Source of the DNA: Rhizobium sp. Q54
GTDB lineage: Bacteria > Pseudomonadota > Alphaproteobacteria > UBA2966 > CAIVPW01
Direction: 5' to 3'
Assembly (NCBI GenBank): GCA_945947575.1
Contig: CAMEYM010000001.1
Coordinates: 30,582 to 94,581, forward strand
Length of the DNA stretch: 64,000 bases
Part shown: one piece after another, positions 55,747-63,778 of the stretch
Layout of the letters: the number at the start of each line of letters is the position of its first letter
Position numbering within the stretch: the first letter of the stretch is position 1
Position numbers and translations under genes: made by a program
Notes under the pieces: generated by a model
Databases searched by the model: none
Told to the model about the DNA's origin: nothing
The model's input: the letters and a program-made list of their open reading frames with translations, nothing else

Positions 55747-56625
55747 CTAGCGCCGGCGCAGCACCAAGAAGCGGATGTGGTAGGCGAACGGCGACAGCAG
55801 CAGGTTGCCGAGCACGTAGAAGGCGCGGAACGGTGGGAAGCCCTGGTGGGTCTCGACGTAGTGCAGAGCGCGGCCGAGCGGGCCGATCTCCTCGCGCAGT
55901 CCGATCATGCCGCCGCGGCCTTCCTCGTGCACGAGTTCGAAGCCGGCGCGGGCGAAATCCGCCGCGATGGTCGCGCTCGGAAACGCAAACTGCCAGAAGG
56001 CAGCGCGCTGCTCGGGGCCGTCGCGGTACTCCGGGTAGGCGCCGCGCCGGATCCCCAGCCGGTTGAGTGGCGACAGAGACGGGAAGGTCAGGAAGAGCGT
56101 GCCGCCCGGCCGCAGCACGCGCCGGATCTCCTCCTGAATGTTGCCATAGCCGCCGAAGAAGTGCTCGATGACGCCGAGCGACCAGTAGCCGTCGAAGCTC
56201 CCGTCACCAAAGGGTAGCCGCCGCACGTCGCCGCACACGATCGGCATCTCTGGCACCGCGGCGTGCACCGCGCGCACCGTCTCCGGCGCGAAATCGAGGC
56301 CGACCGCGTCGAACCCGGCGCGCCGCAGGGCATACACCTTGTCGCCAAGGCCGCAGCCGCCGTCGAGCACGCGCGCACCTGCCGCGAGGTGCCTCTTGCT
56401 GTTGCCGACGACGAACCAATTGCGCGGCGCAGTCACGGCGCGGCGCAGCGCGTCGTCGCCGCCCTTGGCGGCGCTATTCGCGCCGACGCCGCCCTTGGCG
56501 GCGCTATTCGCGCCGACGCGCCACCAGTCGTCCCATGCTGCCGTGGTGGCGGCGCGCCCGACGTACACGAGGCGGTCGTTCGCGCGGTCGTAGTAGCGGA
56601 CGTTGGTGGGCGGCGCGCCGGTCAT
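55747..56625 (-). CDS. Class I SAM-dependent methyltransferase with in-frame repeat insertion
   Basis: A 292-residue methyltransferase. The SAM loop is RVLDGGCGLGDKVYAL, with the acidic strand end GLDFAPE, CGDVRRLPFGDGSFDGYWSLGVIEHF and RRVLRPGGTLFLTFP all in order. The substrate is unknown; some relatives act on lipids or sugars. Residues about 37-56 are two exact copies of VGANSAAKGG, encoded by a 30-base tandem repeat placed between WDDWWR and the core, and probably form a flexible surface loop. It faces the polysaccharide gene convergently, so a cell-surface role is possible but unproven. Confidence 0.72.
   Translation of the reverse strand: MTGAPPTNVRYYDRANDRLVYVGRAATTAAWDDWWRVGANSAAKGGVGANSAAKGGDDALRRAVTAPRNWFVVGNSKRHLAAGARVLDGGCGLGDKVYALRRAGFDAVGLDFAPETVRAVHAAVPEMPIVCGDVRRLPFGDGSFDGYWSLGVIEHFFGGYGNIQEEIRRVLRPGGTLFLTFPSLSPLNRLGIRRGAYPEYRDGPEQRAAFWQFAFPSATIAADFARAGFELVHEEGRGGMIGLREEIGPLGRALHYVETHQGFPPFRAFYVLGNLLLSPFAYHIRFLVLRRR
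56461..56520. repeat. 30-bp tandem repeat inside the methyltransferase gene
   Basis: GCCCTTGGCGGCGCTATTCG with CGCCGACGC after it is repeated twice in tandem (56461-56490 and 56491-56520); only the last base differs. In the coding strand it adds two copies of VGANSAAKGG in frame. Each unit contains the short palindrome GGCGC-GAATA-GCGCC. Confidence 0.9.
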
Positions 56626-56792
56626 CGCGCGGACGGTAGCATCGCCGCCCGGCAGGGCGCGAATGCGGGGTCAGGTGTCACGCCGAAAGAATGCTGTGCG
56701 GGCCTAGCGTGCTCGCACGACGTCCGCGTTGACGCCGGGCTTCTGCCTGGGCATGGTCCGCGCGCCGCCCCCGCTCGCAAGGAATCGCATCG

Positions 56793-57920
56793 ATGACCAC
56801 CACCTGGTTCGACGAGACGCTGTACCCGTTCTATCGCCAAGGCATCCGCGTCGACGGCGTGCTCTTCAAGGGCCAGACCAAGTTCCAGACCGTCGAGATC
56901 CTTCAGAACGAGCGCTTGGGGCGAGTGCTGTGCCTCGACGGCGTCGTGCAGACCACCGAAGGCGACGAGTTCTACTACCACGAGAGCATGACCCACGTGG
57001 GCATGCTGGCCCACGGCCGCGTCGAGAGCGTACTCATCATCGGCGGCGCCGACGGCGGCATCCTGCGCGAGGTGCTCAAACATCCGAACGTCAAGGAAGT
57101 GGTCATCGTCGACATCGACGCCGAGCTCATCGACATGTGCAAGGAGCACCTGCCGCTCCACCACGCCGGCGCGTTCGACGATCCGCGCACCATCAACCTG
57201 CCCGGCGACGGCGCCGCCTACGTCGCTGAGACCGACAAGCGCTTTGACCTGATCCTGGTCGATTCAACCGACCCCCAGGGCCCCGGCATCGTCCTGTTCC
57301 AGGCGCCCTTCTTCCGCAACTGCAAGCGCGTCATGAAGAAGGGCGGCCTGATGGTCACCCAGAACGGCGTGTCGTTCTATCAGCAGGACGAGTTGCGCGA
57401 CGCCCACCACCACCGCCTCGAGGTGTTCAAGAACGCTGGCGCGTATCTGTCGCCGGTGCCGTGCTACGTCGGCGCCCACATGGCGTTCGGCTGGGCCAGC
57501 GACTCGATGATGCTGCCGAGCATTCCCCACGCCACCATCGCGCGCCGCCTGAGGCAGTCGGGTATCGAGACGCGCCACTACAATCCAGAGATGCACGCGG
57601 CGTACTTCGCCATCCCGAACAACCTGCGGCCGTTGCTGGCCGAAGGCCACGAGCGCACCGGCCTCGTCGGCCTGGTGAAGGCGATCGCCAGCCGCCTGGG
57701 CCGCAAGGCCAAGAAGGCCGCCGCCAAGGCGGCCCCCAAGAAAGCCGCTCCCAGGAAGGTTGCCGCCAAGAAGCCGGCGGCCAAAAAGGCCCCCGCGAAG
57801 AAGGGCGCGGCGCGCCGGTCTGCCCCAAAGGCGAAAGCCAAGCGTTCTGCCCCCAAGGGACGAGCCGCAGCCAAACGGGGCACCAAGGCGAAGAAGTCGG
57901 CTCGTTCGCGCCGTTCCTGA
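56793..57920 (+). CDS. speE: Spermidine synthase with C-terminal histone H1-like tail
   Basis: A 375-residue protein. Residues 1-290 are a full-length polyamine aminopropyltransferase, which makes spermidine from putrescine: RVLCLDGVVQTTEGDEFYYHE, LIIGGADGGILREV, VDIDAELI and VDSTDPQGPG. E. coli SpeE ends at the equivalent of AYFAIPNNLRPLLA. Here about 72 further residues follow (304-375), rich in Lys, Ala, Arg and Pro (AAKKP-type repeats such as AAKKPAAKKAPAKKGAARR), resembling histone H1 C-termini and bacterial H1-like proteins. The reading frame is continuous, so this is a fusion or tail acquisition. Confidence 0.9.
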   Translation: MTTTWFDETLYPFYRQGIRVDGVLFKGQTKFQTVEILQNERLGRVLCLDGVVQTTEGDEFYYHESMTHVGMLAHGRVESVLIIGGADGGILREVLKHPNVKEVVIVDIDAELIDMCKEHLPLHHAGAFDDPRTINLPGDGAAYVAETDKRFDLILVDSTDPQGPGIVLFQAPFFRNCKRVMKKGGLMVTQNGVSFYQQDELRDAHHHRLEVFKNAGAYLSPVPCYVGAHMAFGWASDSMMLPSIPHATIARRLRQSGIETRHYNPEMHAAYFAIPNNLRPLLAEGHERTGLVGLVKAIASRLGRKAKKAAAKAAPKKAAPRKVAAKKPAAKKAPAKKGAARRSAPKAKAKRSAPKGRAAAKRGTKAKKSARSRRS

Positions 57921-57926
57921 CGCTTC

Positions 57927-57954
57927 TTGATCGGGGCGGCTCTGCCCCCAATAT
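57927..57954 (+). promoter_or_regulatory. Putative heat-shock (RpoH) promoter of hsp20
   Basis: CTTGAT at 57927-57932 and CCCCAATA at 57947-57954 are separated by 14 bases, a good match to the sigma-32 pattern CTTGAA...CCCCATTTA. It lies about 110 bases before the hsp20 ATG and just after the speE stop. Confidence 0.5.
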
Positions 57955-58065
57955 TGGTCTTCTGACACAGCCGGTACCGCATGTCGGGCCTGCGGTGTCA
58001 TGGGCGGCGGGAAGGTGCCGAATTCGGGTCTTCCCGCGCCACTCGCTCTGGACGAGGAGACCTGT

Positions 58066-58524
58066 ATGACGCTGTTCGAAAGCCCCTTCCTGCTCGGGTT
58101 CGAGCAGTTCGAGCGAACCTTGAACCGCATAGCCAAGTCGGCGGGGGACGGCTACCCCCCGTACAACATCGAACAAGTCGGTGACGACGGCATTCGCATC
58201 ACCATCGCCGTTGCCGGCTTCACCAAAGACGACCTCGATGTTGCGCTGGAAGAGAACCAGCTCGTCATCCGTGGCAAGCGCCGCGGCGAACAGGACGAGC
58301 AAGATCGCGTCTTTCTGCATCGCGGCATCGCCGCGCGCCAGTTCCAGCGGGCGTTCGTGCTCGCCGACGGGATAGAGGTGGTCGGAGCGGCCCTCGACAG
58401 TGGCCTGCTCAGCATCGACCTCCGCCGCCCGTCACCGGAAACGGTGAGCCGGAAGATCGAGATCAAGGCCCCCGCCAAGACCGAGACGGCTATCAACGCC
58501 CCACGTCTCAAGGCCACCGGTTGA
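58066..58524 (+). CDS. Small heat-shock protein, Hsp20/IbpA family
   Basis: A 152-residue alpha-crystallin-type holdase. It starts MTLFESPFLLGFEQFER, then PPYNIEQVGDDGIRITIAVAGF and LVIRGKRRGEQDE, and later RGIAARQFQRAFVLADGIEVVGAALDSGLLSIDL, the full crystallin core. It binds unfolding proteins during heat stress. The ORF track begins at 58000; ATG 58066 has GAGGAGACC upstream. It is followed by a DUF1150 gene 28 bases on, a frequent alphaproteobacterial pair. Confidence 0.92.
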   Translation: MTLFESPFLLGFEQFERTLNRIAKSAGDGYPPYNIEQVGDDGIRITIAVAGFTKDDLDVALEENQLVIRGKRRGEQDEQDRVFLHRGIAARQFQRAFVLADGIEVVGAALDSGLLSIDLRRPSPETVSRKIEIKAPAKTETAINAPRLKATG

Positions 58525-58552
58525 ACCGGTCGCCTCTAGGAGGAGTTGGATC

Positions 58553-58756
58553 ATGGAACGCATCGAATTTGGACGCGCGGAGCTGCCGCCGCTGATCGAT
58601 CCGACGGTAGCGTACGTCAAGGCCGTCACCATCGAAGGTGTGCGCGCCTATGGCATCTACCTCGCGGACGGCACCCAGCTCGCGATTGCGCCGAGCCGCG
58701 ACGTTGCCTTCGCCGCCGTGCGCCAGCACGAACTGGAGCCGGTGTCGGTTCACTAG
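58553..58756 (+). CDS. DUF1150 family small protein
   Basis: A 67-residue conserved alphaproteobacterial protein with the segments VAYVKAVTIEGVRAYGIYLADGTQLAIAP and FAAVRQHELEPVSVH. It has no transmembrane segment or catalytic motif; it is probably a small beta-rich domain. It has an excellent ribosome site (AGGAGGAG) and directly follows hsp20, with which it is probably induced by heat. Molecular function is unknown. Confidence 0.85.
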   Translation: MERIEFGRAELPPLIDPTVAYVKAVTIEGVRAYGIYLADGTQLAIAPSRDVAFAAVRQHELEPVSVH

Positions 58757-58843
58757 GCCTGCTGATCGCGGGTTGGGCTTGCGTTCGGCCCATACCCTGG
58801 CACGATCAACCCCCACAAGCTGAAGCGGAACACGCGCCGAAAC

Positions 58844-58884
58844 GCGCACGGCGCCGGCAGCATTTGCTGTCCGGCGCCGTGCGC
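58844..58884. terminator. Very strong hairpin between DUF1150 and ptsN
   Basis: GCGCACGGCGCCGG and CCGGCGCCGTGCGC pair perfectly over 14 bp. The stem continues past one bulged T with CAGC/GCTG around an ATTT loop, giving 18 bp in all. It lies between convergent genes and is the most stable hairpin seen in the window, probably a bidirectional terminator. Confidence 0.7.
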
Positions 58885-58899
58885 TCGTATGGGGGTCCG

Positions 58900-59364
58900 C
58901 TAGGCCGCGTGCGGCGTCGCGCTCTCCGTGAGCAGTGCGTACAGCGCGTCGGCGTTGCGCGAGCCGCGCAGCTTCTCGCACATGGCGCGGTCGCGCAGGA
59001 CGCGGCTGACCTTGGCGAGGGCCTTGAGGTGATCGGCGCCGGCGCTCTCGGGCGCCAGCAGCATGAACACGAGGTCGACGGGCTCGCCGTCGATGGCGTC
59101 GAAGTCTACGGGCGTCTCGACGCGCGCGAAGAATCCGTACAGCCGATCGAGGCCGGGCACTTTGCCGTGCGGAATGGCGATACCGCCGCCGATGCCGGTG
59201 GTGCCCAGGCGCTCACGCTCCTGCACCACCTCGAAGATCAGGCGTTCGTCGAGCTTGGTGACCTTGGCGGCTCGCGCCGCCATCTCGGCAAAGACCTGCT
59301 TCTTGCTCGTAGCTTTGAGCGTCGGCACGACGTTGCCAGGGCCAAGCAAAGCGTTCAAATCCAT
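58900..59364 (-). CDS. ptsN: PTS IIA-like nitrogen-regulatory protein PtsN (EIIA-Ntr)
   Basis: A 154-residue EIIA of the nitrogen PTS. The phosphorylated histidine is His66 in GIAIPHGKVPGLD; GTTGIGGG before it and DLVFMLLAPESAGADHLKALA after it are conserved. It should accept phosphate from the HPr encoded at 21.8 kb and regulate potassium transport, nitrogen or stringent-response targets. The ORF track starts far upstream; ATG 59364 gives the family N-terminus MDLNALLGP. The usual upstream hpf/raiA gene is missing; the next minus-strand gene is rpoN, beyond an inserted adaptor gene. Confidence 0.93.
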   Translation of the reverse strand: MDLNALLGPGNVVPTLKATSKKQVFAEMAARAAKVTKLDERLIFEVVQERERLGTTGIGGGIAIPHGKVPGLDRLYGFFARVETPVDFDAIDGEPVDLVFMLLAPESAGADHLKALAKVSRVLRDRAMCEKLRGSRNADALYALLTESATPHAA

Positions 59365-59953
59365 GATCGAACCTCGCCCCCGTACTGAAAATGTGGGCAA
59401 CACACGCGTCTTCGGCCGGCGCTCATCGGCGCTGTCGGAGGACGCCATCCGTTCTGGGATCAGGCCGCGAATGACGACGACCCATGGAAACGCACCCGGG
59501 GGGGCTCCGTGCCGGCCACGATCATGGCCGGCCAAGCCAGACTCCGTCGAAAAAACGGGCACCCGGCGCATTTGGGACGCGGGACCATAGGCCCGCCCCC
59601 TGGGGGTGTCAACCGAACAGAATATGACAGTTTCGCAAGGGTCTCCGGCCGATTCCGCGCCTCCGGCGTGGCCTTGGCGGCGCACTCCTGCGACCGTTTG
59701 GCGCGGGAGGGGTGCCCCGCAAAGCGCCCCCGCCGGCGACCGAGTTCTTGGTTACGGTGCGTTGCCGTCGAACCGCCTGTCACGTGTTGTTACAAAACAG
59801 CCCTCCCTGCTACCCGCAGTGGGCATATTGCTGGCACCGCAAGCGCTTACATGTGATCGAGCGCAGCGCGGCGTGCCGATCGGAACACCCTGTCCTGTCC
59901 TCCCCGGGGTTCCCCGGCGCGCCACGCGCGCACTCGTTTGTCCGGGACCCGTG
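59365..59953. other. 589-base region between ptsN and the adaptor-protein gene
   Basis: No convincing gene is present; specifically no hpf-like frame is seen on the minus strand. A hairpin GCCGGCCA-CGATCA-TGGCCGGC lies at 59511-59532, within the upstream region of ptsN. The plus-strand reading frame 59606-59953 is the in-frame extension of the adaptor gene but is not protein-like. The composition around 59600-59640 and 59780-59830 is slightly more AT-rich, and promoters for both directions should lie there, but none was convincingly placed. Confidence 0.4.
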
Positions 59954-61429
59954 ATGGGATTGGTCGGCAGAATGGTACGGCTACGGTGGCTGCAGACCCG
60001 GTGGCGGTGGACCGCCGCCGGCTTGGCGCTGGTGGCTGGCGCAGGCGCCATGTGGGCGATCACCCGTGGCGGCGATGCTGGCAGTGCCGCGCTCCGTACC
60101 GCCACCATCGACCGCGGCTCCATCGTCACCGCCATCCCGGCGAGCGGCGCGATCCAGGCGATCGGCAGCGTCAACATCATGACGCAGGTCAGCGGCCAGC
60201 TCACCGAGGTCAACGTCGACTACAACACTCCTGTCACCGCCGGCATGGTGGTGGCGCGTCTCGATCCCGAGCTGTTCCAGTCGCGCCTCAATTCGGCCGA
60301 GGCCGACCTGGTGATGGCGCGCGCCGGTCTCGTCTCCGCCGAAGCGGCGGTCGATCGCGCCCGCACCGACATCCGCAGCTCCGAGGCCTCGCTCACCGCC
60401 AACCGCGCCCAGCTGGCCAATGCGCAACTGGCTCTGGAGCAGGCGCAGCGCGATCTCGATCGCGCCGCCGAGTTGTTCTCGCGCAACGTCGTCACCCAGG
60501 TCGCCGTGCGCGACGCCGAGACCAAGGTCAACCAGGCGCGCACCCAGATCGAGCAGACGACCGCCAACATCAACGGCCAGATCGCCAGCCTCGACGGCCG
60601 CCGCTCGTCGCTCATCATCGCCGAGGCCGGCGTGACGTCGGCGCGTGCCACCATTCAGCAGAAGCAGGCGTCGGTCACCGAGGCCAAGACCGAGCTGGAG
60701 CGCACCGTCATCAAGGCGCCCGCCGACGGCGTCATCATTGCCCGCAACGTCGAGGCCGGCCAATCGGTCATTGCCGGCACCAACCAGCCGACCATTCTGT
60801 TCAGCACCGCCCGTGACCTCGCCCAGATGGAGCTCCTGGTCAGCGTGGACGAATCCGACATCGCCAAGGTGCAGGTCGGACAGCCGGTGATGTTCACGGT
60901 CTCCAGCTACCCCGGCCGCAACTTCGCCGGCCGGGTGGCGCAGGTGCGTCTCGCCGCCAAGACGGTGCAGAACGTCACCACCTACCAAGTCGTCGTCGCC
61001 ATCAATAACAGCGACCTAGCCTTGCTGCCGGGCATGACGGCAAGCGGCAGCATCGTTCTCGCCCAGCGCGACGTGCTGCGCGTTCCCAACACGGCGCTGC
61101 GCTATGCGCCGGCCGGCGCCGTCACGGTCACCAACGCCCAGGCGCCCATGCAGAACGGCGGCCGCGCCGGCCGCGTGTTCGTCGAGGACGAAGCGGGCAA
61201 GCCGCAAATGGTGGCGATCGCCATCGGCGTTACCGACGGCCGCTTCACCGAGGTGCTGGCTGGCAATCTGACGCCCGGCCAGAAGATCATTACCGGCACC
61301 ACCGCCGATGTGGCGGCGCCCGCCGCGCCACAAGGTCCGCAGTTCCAGGTGTTCGGTCCCGGCGACGCCCCGCCGCCCGGCTTCCAGGCGCCGCCGGGCG
61401 CGCAAGTGCAGATCCGGATCGGTGGATAG
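59954..61429 (+). CDS. Periplasmic adaptor (MacA/HlyD-type membrane fusion protein)
   Basis: A 491-residue membrane fusion protein. It has a short cytosolic start, one transmembrane helix (about 20-38), a lipoyl-like hairpin half (SVNIMTQVSGQLTEVNVDYNTPVTAGMVVARLD), a coiled-coil hairpin of about 130 residues (RAQLANAQLALEQAQRDLDRAAELF), the second lipoyl half (VIKAPADGVIIARNVEAGQSV) and beta-barrel/membrane-proximal domains. It resembles MacA, which works with the ABC transporter MacB and an outer-membrane channel; neither follows here. The last about 50 residues are Pro/Ala/Gly-rich. ATG 59954 is preferred; ATG 59972 is possible. Confidence 0.8.
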   Translation: MGLVGRMVRLRWLQTRWRWTAAGLALVAGAGAMWAITRGGDAGSAALRTATIDRGSIVTAIPASGAIQAIGSVNIMTQVSGQLTEVNVDYNTPVTAGMVVARLDPELFQSRLNSAEADLVMARAGLVSAEAAVDRARTDIRSSEASLTANRAQLANAQLALEQAQRDLDRAAELFSRNVVTQVAVRDAETKVNQARTQIEQTTANINGQIASLDGRRSSLIIAEAGVTSARATIQQKQASVTEAKTELERTVIKAPADGVIIARNVEAGQSVIAGTNQPTILFSTARDLAQMELLVSVDESDIAKVQVGQPVMFTVSSYPGRNFAGRVAQVRLAAKTVQNVTTYQVVVAINNSDLALLPGMTASGSIVLAQRDVLRVPNTALRYAPAGAVTVTNAQAPMQNGGRAGRVFVEDEAGKPQMVAIAIGVTDGRFTEVLAGNLTPGQKIITGTTADVAAPAAPQGPQFQVFGPGDAPPPGFQAPPGAQVQIRIGG

Positions 61430-61430
61430 C

Positions 61431-61451
61431 GTCGTCCCGAAGGGGCGCAGC
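61431..61451. repeat. Related post-stop repeat element, copy C
   Basis: GTCGTCCCGAAGGGGCGCAGC begins two bases after the adaptor stop and matches 18 of the first 21 bases of the minus-strand form of repeat copies A and B (GTCGTGCCGAAGGCGCGCTGC). It lies between the convergent adaptor and rpoN stops. Confidence 0.45.
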
Positions 61452-62953
61452 TAGGCGATCATCTTCTTCAGACGCCGGCGATCCACCGACGAGGGAATGC
61501 GCATGGCTTCGCGGTACTTGGCGACCGTGCGGCGCGCGATGTCGATGTCGGCGCCGCGCAGGATCTCGACGATGCGATCATCGGACAGGATCGACTCCGG
61601 CGTCTCGTGATCGATCAGCTGGCGGATGCGCGCGCGCACCGATTCGGCCGAGTGATTGGCGCCGCCGTCGGCGGACGCGATCGCCGACGTAAAGAAGTAC
61701 TTCATCGGGAAGATGCCGCGCGGCGTCGTCATGTGCTTGTTCGCCGTGACGCGGCTCACCGTGCTCTCGTGCATGCTGATCGCCGTGGCGATATCGCGCA
61801 GGTTCAGCGGGCGCAGATAGGCGACGCCGTGCGTGAGGAACTCTTCCTGTTGCGCCACGATCTCGGTCGCAACCTTCAGGATGGTGTTGGCGCGCTGATC
61901 CAGCGACTTCACCAGCCAGTTGGCCGAGCTCAGCTTCTCCGAGAGATACGACTTGTCCGCTTCGGAGTTGGCGGATGACGAGATCCGCGAGTAGTAGCGC
62001 GTGTTGACGAGGACGGAGGGGAGCGTGTCGGCGTTGAGCTCGATCAGCCAGCCACCCTTCGGCCGGGCGCGCACGAACACGTCGGGCACCACGGTTTGGG
62101 CGAGGTCGGTGCCGAACGCCAGGCCCGGCTTCGGGTTGAGCGATTTGACCTCGGCGATCATGTCGAGCACGTCTTCGGTGCTCTGGCTGCAGACCTTGCA
62201 CAGCGCCGGCACGTCATTGCGCGCCAACAGGTCGAGACGGCTCAGCATCGCCTGCATGGCGGGATCGAGGTGGTCGCGCTCCTTGAGCTGGATCGCCAGG
62301 CACTCCGCCAACGTGCGTGCGAACACGCCGGGGGGATCGAAGCGCTGCAGGCGCGACAGCGTGCCCTCGACGCGCTCGACGGTAGTACCGACCGAATCGG
62401 CCACCGCTTCGAGGTCGCCGACCAGGTAGCCCGCCTCGTTGACGAGGTCGATGAGCTGCACTCCGATCAGCCGATCGACCATGTCGCCGACATCGAGGCC
62501 GAGCTGCGAGCGCAAGTGATCCTGCAGCGATTCGTCCTTCGACGTGGACTGCTCGAAGTCGAACTCCTCCGAGTCGAAGTCGCTGCGCCCGCCCTTGCTG
62601 TGCATGTAGAGGTCGCCACCGACGCCGTCGCCGGCGGACGGCTCGTCGGCGTTCATCGCCTCGTGCATGCCGACATCGAGCGGCGTGTCGTCCGTCTTAC
62701 CCTCGCGAACAATCTGATCGAGCGTCGTCGTGGAGGAGTCGCCCGTCGTCTGGGCGACCTGGTCGCCCGGCTCGTTCTCGACCGTGCGCTCGGCCTCGCG
62801 CTTCTCCAGCAGCGGATTCTGTTCGAGCTCACCCTCGACGTACTCGGCAAGCTCAAGATTGTTCAGCTGCAGCAGCTTGATTGCCTGCTGCAACTGCGGG
62901 GTCATCACCAGGGTCTGTGCCTGGCGGAGCTCTAGTCTGGGTGTGATTGCCAT
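61451..62953 (-). CDS. rpoN: RNA polymerase sigma-54 factor
   Basis: A 500-residue sigma factor for enhancer-dependent promoters. Region I is glutamine-rich (LELRQAQTLVMTPQLQQAIKLLQLNNLEL). An acidic region II follows, then the core-binding domain from about residue 125 (EQNPLLEKRE lies before it). The helix-turn-helix contains HESTVSRVTANKHMTTPRGIFPMKYFF, and the RpoN box is ARRTVAKYREAM near residue 482. It follows lptB by 11 bases. In the common cluster hpf and ptsN follow rpoN; here the adaptor gene intervenes. Confidence 0.95.
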   Translation of the reverse strand: MAITPRLELRQAQTLVMTPQLQQAIKLLQLNNLELAEYVEGELEQNPLLEKREAERTVENEPGDQVAQTTGDSSTTTLDQIVREGKTDDTPLDVGMHEAMNADEPSAGDGVGGDLYMHSKGGRSDFDSEEFDFEQSTSKDESLQDHLRSQLGLDVGDMVDRLIGVQLIDLVNEAGYLVGDLEAVADSVGTTVERVEGTLSRLQRFDPPGVFARTLAECLAIQLKERDHLDPAMQAMLSRLDLLARNDVPALCKVCSQSTEDVLDMIAEVKSLNPKPGLAFGTDLAQTVVPDVFVRARPKGGWLIELNADTLPSVLVNTRYYSRISSSANSEADKSYLSEKLSSANWLVKSLDQRANTILKVATEIVAQQEEFLTHGVAYLRPLNLRDIATAISMHESTVSRVTANKHMTTPRGIFPMKYFFTSAIASADGGANHSAESVRARIRQLIDHETPESILSDDRIVEILRGADIDIARRTVAKYREAMRIPSSVDRRRLKKMIA

Positions 62954-62964
62954 GGCGGGGTGCG

Positions 62965-63759
62965 CTAGAGGCTGAAGCGCTCTCCCAGGTACACACGGCG
63001 CACGTCCTTGTGCGCGACGATTTCGGCGGGCGGGCCCTCCATGAGCACGCGACCCTCGTGCAGGATGTAGGCGCGGTCGACGATGTCGAGCGCCTCGCGC
63101 ACGTTGTGGTCGGTGATCAGAACGCCGATGCCGCGGTCCTTCAGGTGCGACACGAGATCGCGGATGTCGGCGACGGCGATCGGGTCGATGCCGGCCAGCG
63201 GCTCGTCGAGCAGCATGAACGACGGCCGTGTCGCGAGCGCGCGCGCAATTTCCACGCGGCGGCGTTCGCCACCGGACAAGGCCTGCGCCGGCGTGCGGCG
63301 CAAGTGGCTGATGGAGAATTCGGCGAGCAGCTCGTCCAAGAGCGCCTCGCGCGCGTCGCGCATTGGCTCGACCACTTCGAGCACGGCGCGGATGTTTCCC
63401 TCGACCGTGAGGCCGCGGAAGATCGACGCCTCCTGCGGCAGGTAGCCGACGCCCAGCCGCGCGCGGCGGTACATGGGCAGATTGGTGATGTCGTGGCCGT
63501 CGAGGAAGATGCTGCCGTAGTCCGGCGCGATCAGTCCCGACAGGATGTAGAAGCAGGTCGTCTTGCCGGCGCCGTTCGGACCCAAGAGGCCGACCGCTTC
63601 GCCGCGCTGCAGCGACAGCGATACGTCGCGGAGAACAGGGCGCTTCTTGTAGGACTTGCCCAGCATGTTCGCGAGCAGGCCGTCGTTCGAGGCAACTAGG
63701 CGTGGACCGTTCGGGTCCTGGTTGGCGGATGAACCGGGAAGAGTGCCTGGGGCGCTCAT
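62965..63759 (-). CDS. lptB: LPS export ABC transporter ATP-binding protein
   Basis: A 264-residue ATPase of the LptB2FGC complex that extracts LPS from the inner membrane. Walker A is [16 protein letters not shown], with Q loop [13 protein letters not shown], signature [16 protein letters not shown], Walker [14 protein letters not shown] and H loop ITDHNVRE. The N-terminal about 30 residues are a Ser/Pro/Asn-rich extension common in alphaproteobacteria. The ORF track begins at 63879; ATG 63759 is chosen because it does not run into lptA. It follows lptA by 19 bases. Confidence 0.95.
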   Translation of the reverse strand: MSAPGTLPGSSANQDPNGPRLVASNDGLLANMLGKSYKKRPVLRDVSLSLQRGEAVGLLGPNGAGKTTCFYILSGLIAPDYGSIFLDGHDITNLPMYRRARLGVGYLPQEASIFRGLTVEGNIRAVLEVVEPMRDAREALLDELLAEFSISHLRRTPAQALSGGERRRVEIARALATRPSFMLLDEPLAGIDPIAVADIRDLVSHLKDRGIGVLITDHNVREALDIVDRAYILHEGRVLMEGPPAEIVAHKDVRRVYLGERFSL

Positions 63760-63778
63760 GGGTACCGCGCGGCGACCC

